From assembly GCF_037040815.1 (NCBI RefSeq), contig NZ_CP146232.1, forward strand, positions 558,001-622,000: a stretch of 64,000 bases of DNA, in the 5' to 3' direction. This DNA comes from Pararoseomonas sp. SCSIO 73927 (lineage in GTDB: Bacteria > Pseudomonadota > Alphaproteobacteria > Acetobacterales > Acetobacteraceae). Both the position numbers and the translations under genes were made by a program. Shown here one piece after another: positions 1 to 8,780 of this stretch (positions are counted from its first letter, which is position 1; the number at the start of each line of letters is the position of its first letter). The notes under the pieces were generated by a model. The model made no database searches. It saw only the letters and a program-made list of their open reading frames with translations, and had not been told where the DNA came from.

Positions 1-344
1 GCCTGCAGGTCGTCCTGATCCGCTCCGCCGGCGAGAGCGGCGCGCTCTACGGCTCCGTCTCCGGCCGCGACATCGCGGACGCGGTGAAGGACGCCGGCCT
101 GACGATCACCCGCGACCAGGTCGTCCTGGAGCAGCCGATCAAGTCCCTGGGCCTCACCACCGTCCGCGTGGCGCTGCACCCGGAGGTCTCGATCCCCGTG
201 ATCGTGAACGTCGCCCGCTCCCCGGAAGAGGCGGAGAAGCAGGCGCGCGGCGAGGACCTGCGGGCCGAGCAGGAGGCCGAGGAGGCCTCGCTCGAGGCCG
301 AGCTGGCCGCCGAGCTCTCCGAGCTGGGCGCCGCCCGCGAGTAA
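1..344 (+). CDS. rplI: 50S ribosomal protein L9, C-terminal part
   Basis: This is a structural protein of the large ribosomal subunit. The gene enters from outside the window, with its first complete codon at position 3. The visible 113 codons match the second domain of L9, including the [12 protein letters not shown] and [14 protein letters not shown] stretches. An alternating Ala/Glu tail follows ([22 protein letters not shown]), which is a common C-terminal extension in alphaproteobacterial L9. The N-terminal rRNA-binding domain lies outside. L9 usually closes an rpsF-rpsR-rplI operon, and the terminator-like hairpin just downstream fits an operon end here. The following dnaB is on the same strand, which is the usual order in alphaproteobacteria. 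Confidence 0.95.
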   Translation, partial: LQVVLIRSAGESGALYGSVSGRDIADAVKDAGLTITRDQVVLEQPIKSLGLTTVRVALHPEVSIPVIVNVARSPEEAEKQARGEDLRAEQEAEEASLEAELAAELSELGAARE

Positions 345-371
345 GCGGCGCGCCACGGGCACGCCGGAAGG

Positions 372-399
372 ATGGCCGCCTCCGCAGGGGGGCGGCCAT
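372..399 (+). terminator. Rho-independent-like terminator after rplI
   Basis: Perfect 9-bp arms ATGGCCGCC (372-380) and GGCGGCCAT (391-399) enclose a 10-nt loop. A weak T-containing tail (TCGCGTTTCC) follows. It lies 28 bp after the rplI stop codon. Confidence 0.7.
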
Positions 400-554
400 T
401 CGCGTTTCCGGCACGTCGCGCCGGGGTTATCAGGCCGCGGTCCTGGCACCGGGCGGGGGCCCGTGGCGGCTTATCCACATGATCCACCGCCATCCACAGG
501 ACCCCGGGAAAGGTCGGAGGGGACGCGGCACGCGCCGGGGGCTAGACTGGACCC

Positions 555-2087
555 ATGAACGCCTTCGACTCCCTCGTCCAGCCCGGGGCCGAGCCGTCCG
601 GCAACGGGCTGCTGGGCCTCTCCCAGCGCCTGCCCCCCTCGAACATCGAGGCGGAGCAGGCCCTGCTGGGCGCGCTCCTGGCCAACAACAAGGCCTATGA
701 GCGGGTTTCGGAGTTCCTGGCGGCGGAACACTTCGCCGACCCGATCCACGGCCGCATCTTCCACGCCGTTCAGCGCCGGATCGAGGCCGGGCAGCTCGCG
801 GACGTGGTGACCCTGCGGGCGGAGTTCGAGCACTCCGGCCTGCTGGACGAGGTGGGCGGCCCCGCCTACCTGACGCAGCTCCTCACCGCCATGGTCGGCA
901 TCATCAACGCCGGCGAGTACGGCCGCGTCATCTTCGACTGCTTCCTGCGCCGCCAACTGGTGGACCTCGGCGAGGTGGTGGTGAACCGCGCCTTCGGGGC
1001 GGAGCCGGAGCTGGACGGCAAGGCCCAGCTCGAGGCGGCCGAGCAGGCCCTGTTCAACCTCGCCACCGACGGGTCCTCGGACGGCGGCATGGTTACCTTC
1101 GAGAAGGCCCTGGCCGAGGCGGTGAACCTCGCGGAGCGCGCCTTCTCCACCCCCGGCGGCGTCTCCGGCCTTTCCACGGGGCTGCGGGACGTGGACAGCA
1201 AGCTCGGCGGCCTGCACCCCTCGGACCTGCTGATCCTCGCGGGCCGCCCGGCCATGGGCAAGACGGCGCTGGCCGTGAAGATCGGCTTCGGCGCCGCCCA
1301 GGCCGTGATCCGGGAGGCGCGGGACAAGGATCCGAACGCCGTGGTGCGCGGCGGCGTCGCCATCTTCTCCCTGGAAATGAGCGCCGACCAGCTCGCCACC
1401 CGTATCCTGTCCGAGCAGTCCCGCGTCTCCGGCGACCGCATCCGCCGCGGCGACATCGCCCAGCGCGACTTCGACAAGTTCGTGGAGGTGAGCCGGGAGC
1501 TCTCCTCCATCCCCCTCTTCATCGACGACACCCCGGCCATCACCATCTCCGCCCTCCGCACCCGCTGCCGGCGGCTGATGCGGACCAAGGGGCTGAGCCT
1601 CATCATCGTGGACTACCTGCAGCTGATGCGCCCCGCCGCCGGAACCCGGCCGGAGAACCGCGTGCAGGAGATCAGCCAGATTACCCAGGGGCTGAAGGCC
1701 ATCGCCAAGGAGCTGTCGGTCCCGGTGATCGCCCTCTCCCAGCTCTCCCGCCAAGTGGAGAGCCGCGAGGACAAGCGGCCGCAGCTCGCCGATCTCCGCG
1801 AATCCGGCTCGATCGAGCAGGACGCCGACGTGGTGATGTTCGTGTACCGCGACGAGTACTACCTCGCCCAGAAAATGCCGAAGGAGCTGAACTTCGACAA
1901 CGGCGAGAAGTACACGGAAGCCCTGGACAAGTGGCAGAAAGACATGGAGATGGCCCACAACAAGGCCGAGCTCATCGTCTCCAAGCAGCGCCACGGCCCC
2001 ACCGGCACCATCCGCCTCTTCTTCGAGGGCGAGTTCACCCGCTTCGGCGATCTCGACCAGACCCACGACCAGGACAACTATGAGTAA
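555..2087 (+). CDS. dnaB: Replicative DNA helicase DnaB
   Basis: This is the hexameric 5'-3' helicase that opens the replication fork and contacts primase and the clamp loader. The 510-residue length is normal for a bacterial DnaB. The N-terminal DnaB domain begins around residue 30 with LPPSNIEAEQALLGALL. The RecA-like domain carries the Walker A motif GRPAMGKTALA and the later motifs FSLEMS, IIVDYLQLM and LSQLSRQVE. The arginine-finger region KQRHGPTGTI is near the end. The ATG at 555 is used, although no strong Shine-Dalgarno sequence is visible. The gene follows rplI after a terminator and is followed 9 bp later by alr, probably in one transcript. Nothing is missing or unusual. Confidence 0.98.
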   Translation: MNAFDSLVQPGAEPSGNGLLGLSQRLPPSNIEAEQALLGALLANNKAYERVSEFLAAEHFADPIHGRIFHAVQRRIEAGQLADVVTLRAEFEHSGLLDEVGGPAYLTQLLTAMVGIINAGEYGRVIFDCFLRRQLVDLGEVVVNRAFGAEPELDGKAQLEAAEQALFNLATDGSSDGGMVTFEKALAEAVNLAERAFSTPGGVSGLSTGLRDVDSKLGGLHPSDLLILAGRPAMGKTALAVKIGFGAAQAVIREARDKDPNAVVRGGVAIFSLEMSADQLATRILSEQSRVSGDRIRRGDIAQRDFDKFVEVSRELSSIPLFIDDTPAITISALRTRCRRLMRTKGLSLIIVDYLQLMRPAAGTRPENRVQEISQITQGLKAIAKELSVPVIALSQLSRQVESREDKRPQLADLRESGSIEQDADVVMFVYRDEYYLAQKMPKELNFDNGEKYTEALDKWQKDMEMAHNKAELIVSKQRHGPTGTIRLFFEGEFTRFGDLDQTHDQDNYE

Positions 2088-2096
2088 ACCCCCGAC

Positions 2097-3179
2097 TTGA
2101 CCGCCACCGGGGCTGAACCCGCCGGCGTCCTGACCGTCGATCTCGATGCCGTCGCCGCCAACTGGCGCACCCTGCGGACCCTTCACGCGGAGGCCGGCGG
2201 CGGGAAGGTGGGCGCGGCGGTGAAGGCTGACGCCTACGGCCTGGGCGCCGCGGCCGTGGCCCCGGCCCTCGCTGCCGCCGGCTGCCGCCACTTCTTCGTC
2301 GCCGGCATCGCGGAGGGCATGGCGCTCCGCCCGGTCCTCGGCCCCGCGCCGATGATCGCCGTGCTGAACGGCTTCCCCCCCGGCGCCGATGGGGACGCCG
2401 CCCTCACCCCCGTGCTGAACAGCCCCGGCGACATCGCCGCATGGTCCGGCACCGGGCGGGGCGCCATCCTGCACCTGGACACGGGTATGGCGCGCCTCGG
2501 TCTCTCCCCCGCCGAGCTGGACGCGCTGGCGGAGGATCCCTCCCCCCTCCGGGGCCTGGACCTCCGCTACGTCATGACCCACCTGGCCTGCGCGGACGAG
2601 CCGGCCCACCTCATGAACGCCGCCCAGGCCGCCCGCTTCGCCGCCGCCCGCGCCCGCCTGCCCGGGGCGCCCTCCTCCTTCGCCAACTCCGCCGGCATCT
2701 TCCTCGGCCGGGACTTCGCCTCGGACCTCGCCCGGCCGGGCTGCGCGATCTACGGCCTCAACCCCACCCCGGGGCGTCCGAACCCCATGCGCCCTACCCT
2801 CCGCCTGGCCGCGCCCGTGCTGCAGGTGCGGGAGATCCCGGCCGGAACCCCCGTCGGCTACAGCGCGGCCTGGACGGCGCCTCGCCCCTCAAGGATCGCC
2901 ACCGTTGCCGCGGGCTACGCCGATGGCTATCTCAGGTCCCTCTCCGGCCGGGCGATCGGCCGGCACAACTGGCAGGATGTGCCCTTGGTGGGCCGGATCT
3001 CCATGGACCTCTCCGCCTTCGACGTGACCGACCATCCCGCCATCGGCCCAGGCTCCATGATCGAGCTGATCGGCCCCGGCAACTCGCCGGACGACGTGGC
3101 CGCCCGCGCCGGCACCATCGGCTACGAGGTGCTGACCGCCCTCGGCGCCCGCTACCGCCGCGCCTACACCGCCGCGTGA
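2097..3179 (+). CDS. alr: Alanine racemase
   Basis: This PLP enzyme interconverts L- and D-alanine and supplies D-alanine for peptidoglycan. The 360 residues cover the whole fold. The PLP lysine lies in AAVKADAYGLGA near the N-terminus. The substrate and cofactor signatures HLDTGMARLGL, NSAGIF, VGYSAAW, AAGYADGYLR and GRISMDLSAFDVT follow in the expected order. The best start is TTG at 2097, nine bases after the dnaB stop. An ATG start is not available at the N-terminus of the conserved domain. The dnaB-alr order is common in alphaproteobacteria, and 14 bp separate alr from the next gene, suggesting a continuous transcript. Confidence 0.95.
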   Translation: MTATGAEPAGVLTVDLDAVAANWRTLRTLHAEAGGGKVGAAVKADAYGLGAAAVAPALAAAGCRHFFVAGIAEGMALRPVLGPAPMIAVLNGFPPGADGDAALTPVLNSPGDIAAWSGTGRGAILHLDTGMARLGLSPAELDALAEDPSPLRGLDLRYVMTHLACADEPAHLMNAAQAARFAAARARLPGAPSSFANSAGIFLGRDFASDLARPGCAIYGLNPTPGRPNPMRPTLRLAAPVLQVREIPAGTPVGYSAAWTAPRPSRIATVAAGYADGYLRSLSGRAIGRHNWQDVPLVGRISMDLSAFDVTDHPAIGPGSMIELIGPGNSPDDVAARAGTIGYEVLTALGARYRRAYTAA

Positions 3180-3193
3180 CCCCTCCCTCCCTC

Positions 3194-3982
3194 ATGGCCC
3201 TCGCGCCGCTCGACTGGGTGGCGGCCCTCGGCCGCGCCGCCCTGGACCTGTGCCAGCGCACCGGCGCGGTCACCCTCTTCGCGCTCACGGCGCTGAGCCA
3301 CCTGCTGCGCCCGCCCTTCCACCCCCGCCTCTTCCTGCGGGCCTTCCTGGATATCGCCTGGTTCTCCCTGCCCGTGGTGGGGCTGACCGCCCTGTTCACC
3401 GGCATGGTGCTGGCGCTGCAATCCTATTCCGGCTTCTCCCGCTTCGGGGCGGAAGGGGCCATCGCCAACGTCGTCGTCCTCTCCATCACGCGGGAGCTCG
3501 GCCCGGTGCTGGCGGGGCTGATGATCGCCGGGCGCATCGGCGCCGCCTTCGCGGCGGAGATCGGCACCATGCGCGTGACGGACCAGATCGACGCCCTCAC
3601 CACCCTCTCCACCAACCCGATGAAGTACCTCGTCACCCCCCGCCTGCTGGCCGGCATTCTTGCCATGCCGCTGCTGGTGCTGGTGGCGGACATCCTCGGC
3701 GTCATGGGCGGCTACCTCATCGGCACCCTCAAGCTCGGCTTCTCCGGCCCCGCCTACCTCAAGGCCACGCTGGACTTCCTGCAGTGGATGGACGTGGTCA
3801 GCGGCCTGGCGAAGGCAGCGGTCTTCGGCTTCGTCGTGGCGCTGATGGGCACCTGGTGCGGCTACACCTCGCGCGGCGGCGCGCAGGGCGTGGGGGCGGC
3901 CACCACCACGGCCGTCGTCTCCTCCTCCATCCTCATCCTTGCCCTGGACTACGTGCTGACCGAGGCGTTCTTCGCCCGATGA
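3194..3982 (+). CDS. mlaE: MlaE-type ABC transporter permease
   Basis: This is the inner-membrane permease of an Mla/Mce-type lipid transporter, which moves phospholipid between the inner and outer membranes. The 262-residue protein has an N-terminal amphipathic stretch and then about five hydrophobic segments. The family motifs ELGPVLAGLMIAGRIGAAFAAEIGTMRVTDQIDAL and TNPMKYLVTPR are present. The ATG at 3194 is preferred over the much longer open frame that reads into alr, because family homology begins here. It overlaps the start of the ATPase gene by the ATGA arrangement, so translation is probably coupled. No MlaD/MCE substrate-binding gene follows, so that part must be elsewhere. Confidence 0.93.
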   Translation: MALAPLDWVAALGRAALDLCQRTGAVTLFALTALSHLLRPPFHPRLFLRAFLDIAWFSLPVVGLTALFTGMVLALQSYSGFSRFGAEGAIANVVVLSITRELGPVLAGLMIAGRIGAAFAAEIGTMRVTDQIDALTTLSTNPMKYLVTPRLLAGILAMPLLVLVADILGVMGGYLIGTLKLGFSGPAYLKATLDFLQWMDVVSGLAKAAVFGFVVALMGTWCGYTSRGGAQGVGAATTTAVVSSSILILALDYVLTEAFFAR

Positions 3983-4758
3983 GCAACATGCAGGTGCCGA
4001 AGATCCGGCTGCGCGGCCTGAAGAAGTCCTTCAACGGCAAGCCCGTGCTGGACGGCGTGGACCTGGACGTGATGCCCGGCCGCTCCATGGTCATCCTCGG
4101 CGGCTCCGGCACCGGCAAGTCCGTCACCATCAAGTGCATCCTCGGCCTGATCGACCCGGACGAGGGCACCATCGAGATCGACGGCCGGAACGTGCTGGCC
4201 ATGTCCCGGCGGGAACGGGAGGCGGTGCTGGACCGGACCGGCATGCTCTTCCAGAACGGCGCCCTCTTCGACAGCCTGCCGGTCTGGGAGAACGTCTGCT
4301 TCAAGCTTCTCGCCCAGGGCCGCCTCCCCCGCGAGAAGGCCCGCCAGCGCGCGGTGGAGGCGCTGGTGGATGTCGGCCTCGGCATGGGCGTGGGGGAACT
4401 CTACCCCGCCTCCCTCTCGGGGGGCATGCAGAAGCGCGTGGCCCTCGCCCGCGCCATTGCCTCCCAGCCCGAGATCATCTTCTTCGACGAGCCGACCACA
4501 GGGCTGGACCCCATTATGGGCGCGGTGATCGACGGGCTGATCGTGGACTGCGTGAAGCGCCTGGGCGCCACCGCCGTGACCATCACCCATGACATGGCCA
4601 GCGCCCGCCGCATCGGCGACGACGCGGCGATGCTGCACAAGGGCCGCATCGTCTGGACCGGCCCGGCCTCCGCCCTGGGCGAGACGGGAAACCCCCTGGT
4701 GGACCAGTTCGCCCGCGGGGAGCGCGAGGGGCCGATCGCGATGGAACTGCGGAAGTAG
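3979..4758 (+). CDS. mlaF: MlaF-type ABC transporter ATP-binding protein
   Basis: This is the cytoplasmic ATPase that drives the MlaE permease. The 259 residues contain Walker A GGSGTGKS (about residue 40), the Q-loop in MLFQNGALFDSL, the ABC signature LSGGMQKRVALARAI, Walker B IIFFDEPTTGLDP and the switch histidine in TITHD. The GALFDSLPVWENVCF segment is typical of MlaF rather than of other ABC ATPases. The ATG at 3979 overlaps the mlaE stop codon (ATGA). The gene ends the core operon. The next 178 bp hold no gene that I can support. Confidence 0.94.
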   Translation: MSNMQVPKIRLRGLKKSFNGKPVLDGVDLDVMPGRSMVILGGSGTGKSVTIKCILGLIDPDEGTIEIDGRNVLAMSRREREAVLDRTGMLFQNGALFDSLPVWENVCFKLLAQGRLPREKARQRAVEALVDVGLGMGVGELYPASLSGGMQKRVALARAIASQPEIIFFDEPTTGLDPIMGAVIDGLIVDCVKRLGATAVTITHDMASARRIGDDAAMLHKGRIVWTGPASALGETGNPLVDQFARGEREGPIAMELRK

Positions 4759-4936
4759 GCCGCCGGCCGGTGGTCGTGGGGATCAAGGCTGACGGCACCG
4801 CCCGCCCCTCGGTCGGGACGTGCCGGAGCTGAAGCCGGACGCGAGGCCACCTTGGGCAGCGGTCTCGTCGACAATGGCGTGAGCGGGCACAAGCACCGGA
4901 AGCCGGATCCTGATCCTGGCGCCGGCTGAGCTCGAT

Positions 4937-5266
4937 CTACTCCTCGGGCTGCCTCGGCAACCGGGGGCGTGCGGGCCGGGAATCGATGACAGGACGCGTG
5001 CCGTTCGCCCGAGCATCCGCCTCCAGCGCCCCGACGGCCCGCCAGACTTCCCCCATCGCTTGGTGGGCGCCATCCTTGGCGGCACTCCGGGCCCGCTCAG
5101 TCAGCAGCTCCTCGCGCTGTTCCAGGGCGGCGACCCTCTTTTCCATCTCCTCCAGGCGGGCCGCCATCTCCTTGATGGACGTCCCATGCTTCCCCTGGGT
5201 GACGAAAAGCTCTTCGACCTTGCGCGCGAGGGCCCACAGCTTCCCCGCCGTGTCGAAGAAGCCCAC
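4937..5266 (-). CDS. Small coiled-coil protein of unknown function
   Basis: I do not recognise this 109-residue protein. It starts with MGFFDTAGKLWALARKVEELF and has a predicted coiled-coil of heptads in the middle (EMAARLEEMEKRVAALEQREELLTERAR). The tail is Pro/Arg-rich. No signal peptide or membrane segment is visible. The start is GTG at 5266, three bases downstream of the stop codon of the preceding small gene on the same strand, so the two are probably co-transcribed and translationally coupled. The heptad pattern and low stop density argue that it is coding. Confidence 0.6.
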   Translation of the reverse strand: MGFFDTAGKLWALARKVEELFVTQGKHGTSIKEMAARLEEMEKRVAALEQREELLTERARSAAKDGAHQAMGEVWRAVGALEADARANGTRPVIDSRPARPRLPRQPEE

Positions 5267-5269
5267 TGG

Positions 5270-5494
5270 CTAGGAGGCCTGGATACCGAGCTTGCGCAGG
5301 ACCTGATCGGCCTGCTCGCTGTTCTCGCGGGACCGCTGATCGAGGCGGCTCATCATGGCATCCCATTCCCGCTTGCTCGGGACAGACCGCAAGTGCCGGG
5401 AGGCAGGAGCCCCCGCGCTCTTGGCTGTGTAGGTCTGACCGGCGTCAGCGGCAGCCGTCGTCCTCTTGTACAAACCCCTGAATGTCTTCCGCAT
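5270..5494 (-). CDS. Small basic protein of unknown function
   Basis: This 74-residue protein has a basic N-terminus (MRKTFRGLYKRTT). It ends in a helical, charged segment containing SKREWDAMMSRLDQRSRENSEQADQVL. The ATG at 5494 is chosen because a good AAGGGG ribosome-binding sequence lies about 6 bases upstream. An 18-codon upstream extension has no such site. It is the first gene of a two-gene unit with the coiled-coil protein. A 42-bp near-palindrome lies upstream at 5571-5612 and could be its operator or the terminator of the pirin gene. I recognise no family. Confidence 0.55.
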   Translation of the reverse strand: MRKTFRGLYKRTTAAADAGQTYTAKSAGAPASRHLRSVPSKREWDAMMSRLDQRSRENSEQADQVLRKLGIQAS

Positions 5495-5570
5495 GAAGAC
5501 CCCTTTACGCCTGCAGGGGGCGGCCTCGCCCCAACAGCGCCGTGACACCTCATGAGGGTATCACCGGCCT

Positions 5571-5612
5571 CCCTGACAAGTCACGGTGACAAGTCACGGT
5601 GACTTGTCAGGG
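5571..5612. repeat. 42-bp near-palindrome with nested GTGAC/GTCAC repeats
   Basis: The outer 14-bp arms CCCTGACAAGTCAC and GTGACTTGTCAGGG are perfectly complementary. The interior repeats the same GTCAC/GTGAC half-sites, so the whole 42 bp pairs with itself at 38 of 42 positions. On the minus strand the 11-mer GTGACTTGTCA occurs twice, 13 bp apart. Flanking ACCGGCCT and AGGCCGGT extend the dyad outward, with a short asymmetry on one side. It lies between the pirin stop and the small gene at 5494, both transcribed leftward. No T-tract follows, so an operator is as likely as a terminator. Confidence 0.75.
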
Positions 5613-5680
5613 AGCCAAGGCCGGTTGCGGGCAATGGGCCGGACCCGTCCTCTCTCCGGCCACGAACTGCCCCCGCAGGA

Positions 5681-6646
5681 TCAGCTTGTCGGCGACCCGC
5701 CGGACGGCGCCTGCACCTGCGCCCGCACCCGTTCAACCGGCAGCGGGATGAACTTCTTCTCGTCCCCCGGCACGGTGCCGAAGCGCCCCGCGCGCCAATC
5801 GTCCTTCGCCTGCTCGATCCGCTCGCGGGAGGAGGAGACGAAGTTCCAGAACAGGAAGCGCGGCCCGTCCATCGCGGCGCCGCCCAGCATCAGCAGCCGC
5901 GCGCCCTGCGGCCCCGCCGTGATGGCAAGTCCCTCGCCCGCGCGGAACACCAGCATCCGCCCGGCCTCGAAGCGGTCGCCGGCGATCTCCACCGTGCCCT
6001 CCACCACGTAGGCGCCGCGCTCCTCGTGTTCCGGCAGGGGCAGCGAGGCGCCGGGGGCCATCACCGCATCCGCGTAGAACAGCTCCGAGGAGGTGACGAC
6101 GGGCGAGCGCGCGCCCCAGCCCGTGCCCGCGATCAGACGCAGCCGCAGGCCCCGTTCCTCGATGACGGGCAGGGTAGCGGCGGGGTGGTGCGCGAAACCC
6201 GGCATCGCCTCCTCCTGCGCGCGCGGCAGCGCCACCCAGGACTGGATGCCGTAGAGCGGGTTGGGGTGGCCCCGCCGCGCCTCGGCCGTGCGCTCGGAGT
6301 GGGCGATGCCGCGCCCGGCCGTCATCCAGTTCACGTCGCCCGGCCGGATCGGCAGGTCGCTGCCCAGCGTGTCCCGGTGCTGAATCTCGCCCTCGAACAG
6401 GTAGGTGACGGTGGAGAGGCCGATATGCGGGTGCGGCCGCACGTCCAGCCCCTGCCCGGTCAGGAACTCACCCGGCCCCATCTGGTCGAAGAAGATGAAG
6501 GGGCCGACCATCTGCCGCCCCTTCGCGGGCAGGGCGCGGCGCACCTCGAAGCCGCCGATGTCGTGCGTGCGGGGCAGGATCACCTGCCCTACCGGCCCCG
6601 CGCCGCACTCGGGCATCAGCCCTGTCGGATCGCCATCGACGCTCAT
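5681..6646 (-). CDS. Pirin family protein
   Basis: This is a cupin-fold metalloprotein. Characterised pirins act as quercetinases or redox-sensing regulators. The 321-residue protein has the pirin N-terminal domain with the metal-ligand motif RPHPHIGLSTVTYLFEGEIQHRDTLGS and the second signature NWMTAGRGIAHSER. A C-terminal pirin domain ends near GPRFLFWNFVSSSRERIEQAKDDW. The ATG at 6646 is preferred over a start 26 codons upstream because a GGAGGG ribosome-binding sequence sits just before it and family homology begins there. The physiological substrate cannot be read from the sequence. Neighbours give no pathway. Confidence 0.9.
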   Translation of the reverse strand: MSVDGDPTGLMPECGAGPVGQVILPRTHDIGGFEVRRALPAKGRQMVGPFIFFDQMGPGEFLTGQGLDVRPHPHIGLSTVTYLFEGEIQHRDTLGSDLPIRPGDVNWMTAGRGIAHSERTAEARRGHPNPLYGIQSWVALPRAQEEAMPGFAHHPAATLPVIEERGLRLRLIAGTGWGARSPVVTSSELFYADAVMAPGASLPLPEHEERGAYVVEGTVEIAGDRFEAGRMLVFRAGEGLAITAGPQGARLLMLGGAAMDGPRFLFWNFVSSSRERIEQAKDDWRAGRFGTVPGDEKKFIPLPVERVRAQVQAPSGGSPTS

Positions 6647-6744
6647 CGGGAACCCTCCGCCGGTTCCATCCTGGCACGGCAGGGTGCGGGCGGTCACGCC
6701 ATGCGATCGGCGCAGCCAAGCCAAGCGTTCCGGCGAGGCGGGAC

Positions 6745-7095
6745 TTAAGCGGCCGCGAGGGTCACCGGCCTCTCGCCGGTGCGCTCCCGGTCCTCCGCCG
6801 GCGGGGGGTCCGGCGGGCTGGGTCCTGCCTCGTCCCGGGTGGAAGCCTGTCCCGCGCGCCGCCTCTCCGACCAGTCGGCCGCTTGCGCCCGCTCCAGCCG
6901 GTTCACTAAGTCCTGGTACTCGGCCCGCTCCTCCAGCGAGAAGGTTGGCTCCGCCGCCGCCCGGCGCATCGCCCGCAGCGCAGCGAGGCCTTCCGAGCGC
7001 AGCCGCTCCGGAGATCCGAGAAGAGCTTCCACCACCTCCCGCTTCCGCGCGCGCGCGTCCGGAAGGTTAGGCGAGCGCCGTGCACCCTGTCCCAT
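6745..7095 (-). CDS. Hypothetical protein, charged and proline-rich tail
   Basis: I do not recognise this 116-residue protein. It is rich in Arg and Glu, with a helical centre (LEERAEYQDLVNRLERAQAADWSERRRAG) and a low-complexity Pro/Arg tail. No signal peptide or transmembrane segment is visible. The ATG at 7095 has a GAGGG sequence a few bases upstream. An AT-richer stretch at 7110-7200 separates it from the divergent gene at 7276 and probably holds the promoters of both. The high GC background makes chance open frames common, so confidence is moderate. Confidence 0.5.
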   Translation of the reverse strand: MGQGARRSPNLPDARARKREVVEALLGSPERLRSEGLAALRAMRRAAAEPTFSLEERAEYQDLVNRLERAQAADWSERRRAGQASTRDEAGPSPPDPPPAEDRERTGERPVTLAAA

Positions 7096-7275
7096 CAACC
7101 CTCGAGTCCGTTCATGTAAATGTCACCGAAGAAGGCCCGTGCGGGTAGAAAGTTTCGATAGACAAAAGATAGCGGATGTCAGCGAAATTTACCGTTGTAT
7201 GCTGGGGGCACCGCCTTGACGTTCGCGGAACGGATGACACGTCTGAAGAAACCAACTGCATCTCGGGAGGCCAGA

Positions 7276-7518
7276 ATGGCGGAGAGCAGGCCCTCTTGGC
7301 TCGACGATACCCCGGAAGGTCTCGACGAGATTCTGGAGGAGTTGGTCGCGTGCTTCAATGAACGCGACTTGTCCAGGGCTCTCCTCCGCGCCGTCGGGCT
7401 GGTCCTGATCCAGAGAATCGCGCCACCGGACGAGGTAGCGGCGCGAACGGCCCAGTGGCAGGAGCGCTGGCGCGAGACGGTCCGGCTCGAGCAGCAGCCG
7501 TTCCACCGGCAGCTCTGA
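7276..7518 (+). CDS. Hypothetical small acidic protein
   Basis: This is an 80-residue protein with an acidic N-terminal half (SWLDDTPEGLDEILEELVACFNERDLSRALL). The rest is helical with several Arg and Gln residues. The ATG at 7276 is favoured over a TTG 27 codons upstream because GGGAGG stands directly before it at good spacing. No family is recognised. The gene is divergent from the hypothetical gene at 6745-7095. A GC-rich 160-bp stretch without features follows before the TctC gene. Confidence 0.5.
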   Translation: MAESRPSWLDDTPEGLDEILEELVACFNERDLSRALLRAVGLVLIQRIAPPDEVAARTAQWQERWRETVRLEQQPFHRQL

Positions 7519-7678
7519 GGCAGGCCTTCGGCGCCACCTCGCGCCCGACGGGTGAGGCGTCGAGCCCGTTCCGGGCGCCACCCCGCGGGCCGGGCGGGCC
7601 ACGGCGCCCCTTCCCGACCGCACACCCTGGACGGTCCCCGAAGCCGTGGGGGCGCCCTTCCCCTCCGCCCTTTAGGCC

Positions 7679-8683
7679 CTAGCCGTCGGCGGTGATGCCC
7701 AGCCGCCGGATCAGCCCGGCCCAGCGCTGCCGCTCCGCCGCGGTCAGCTCCGTGAAGGCCTGGGAGGTGGAGGCGACCACCTCGAACCCCGCCCCTTCCA
7801 GCACGCCGCGCACCCGCGGCTCCGTCAGCGCCGTCCGCGTCTCGGCCGAGAGCCGCGCGGCCACGCCCGCGGGCGTCGTGGACGGGGCGACCAGCCCGAT
7901 CCAGGCGTAGCTCGCCGCGTCCGGCACCCCCGCCTCGGCCAGGGTGGGCACCTCGGGCAGCCTCGCCAGGCGCACATCCGCCGTCACGGCCAGGGCGCGC
8001 GCCCTGCCGTCCTGCACCTGCGGGATGATGCCGGCCGCGATCTGGATCATCGCCTGGATGCGCCCGGCGACGAGGTCCAGCGTCGCCTCGGGGAAGCCGC
8101 GATAGGGCACGTGGACCAGGTCGATCCCCAGCCGCGCTTTCAGCTCCTCCATCGCCAGGTGCCCGGCCGAGCCGGGGCCGACGGAGCCGAAGCTCATCGT
8201 CCCCGGATTCGCCTTGGCGTGGGCGACGAAGGAGGCGAGATCCCGCGCCGGCACGGAAGGATGCACGACCAGCAGCTGCGCCCCGCGCACGAGCTGCGAA
8301 AGGTAGGTGAGGTCCGCCGCCGGATCGTAGGGCAGGCGCGCGTAGAGGGCGGGGGCGGTTACCAACGGCCCGTTGATGCTCACCCCGATCGTGTGCCCGT
8401 CCCGCGCCTTGGCGATCAGGTCCGTGCCGAGATTGCCGCCGGCGCCGGAGCGGTTGTCCACCACGAAAGGCTGGCCGAAGGCCTCCGAGAGGTGTGGCAC
8501 CAGGGCCCGCGCCGCCGTGTCCGGCGTGCCGCCCGGCGGGAAGGGCACGATCACCCGCACGGGGCGCGTGGGCCAGGGCTCCTGGGCGTGGGCATCGGGC
8601 GCGCGGGCGGCGGGCGCGAGCGCCGCCAGCGCCGCGCCGCCGAGGAGGGCGCGCCGGGTGGGTGCGGTGCGATCAGGGTTCAT
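7679..8683 (-). CDS. Bug/TctC-type tripartite transporter solute receptor
   Basis: This is a periplasmic substrate-binding protein of the tripartite tricarboxylate transporter (TTT) family, which binds carboxylates for a TctAB-like pump. The 334 residues start with a twin-arginine-like leader (RRALLGGAALAALAPAARA). Then come the family hallmarks: WPTRPVRVIVPFPPGGTPDTAARAL, VDNRSGAGGNLGTDLIAKA, the segment around HVPYRG, and PEVPTLAEAG. The ATG at 8683 is preceded by GGGAGGAG. No tctA/tctB genes are nearby, as is usual for the expanded Bug receptor families of Roseomonas and Bordetella, so the ligand is unknown. Three tandem 20-bp repeats lie upstream of its promoter region. Confidence 0.92.
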   Translation of the reverse strand: MNPDRTAPTRRALLGGAALAALAPAARAPDAHAQEPWPTRPVRVIVPFPPGGTPDTAARALVPHLSEAFGQPFVVDNRSGAGGNLGTDLIAKARDGHTIGVSINGPLVTAPALYARLPYDPAADLTYLSQLVRGAQLLVVHPSVPARDLASFVAHAKANPGTMSFGSVGPGSAGHLAMEELKARLGIDLVHVPYRGFPEATLDLVAGRIQAMIQIAAGIIPQVQDGRARALAVTADVRLARLPEVPTLAEAGVPDAASYAWIGLVAPSTTPAGVAARLSAETRTALTEPRVRGVLEGAGFEVVASTSQAFTELTAAERQRWAGLIRRLGITADG

Positions 8684-8780
8684 CTCGTTCTCCTCCCGCC
8701 GGAGGGGTGTCGGCCCCCATCCGCAGTCGGTCCCGGTGATTCCATTTCGGGACGCATCGCGCCAGGGGGTCGCAACCCCG

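Noticed and set aside
471..2609. A 712-codon open frame antisense to dnaB and alr
   Set aside because: Its composition is Gly/Ala/His/Leu-rich and matches no family. The opposite strand encodes complete dnaB and alr. Long antisense frames are expected at this GC content.
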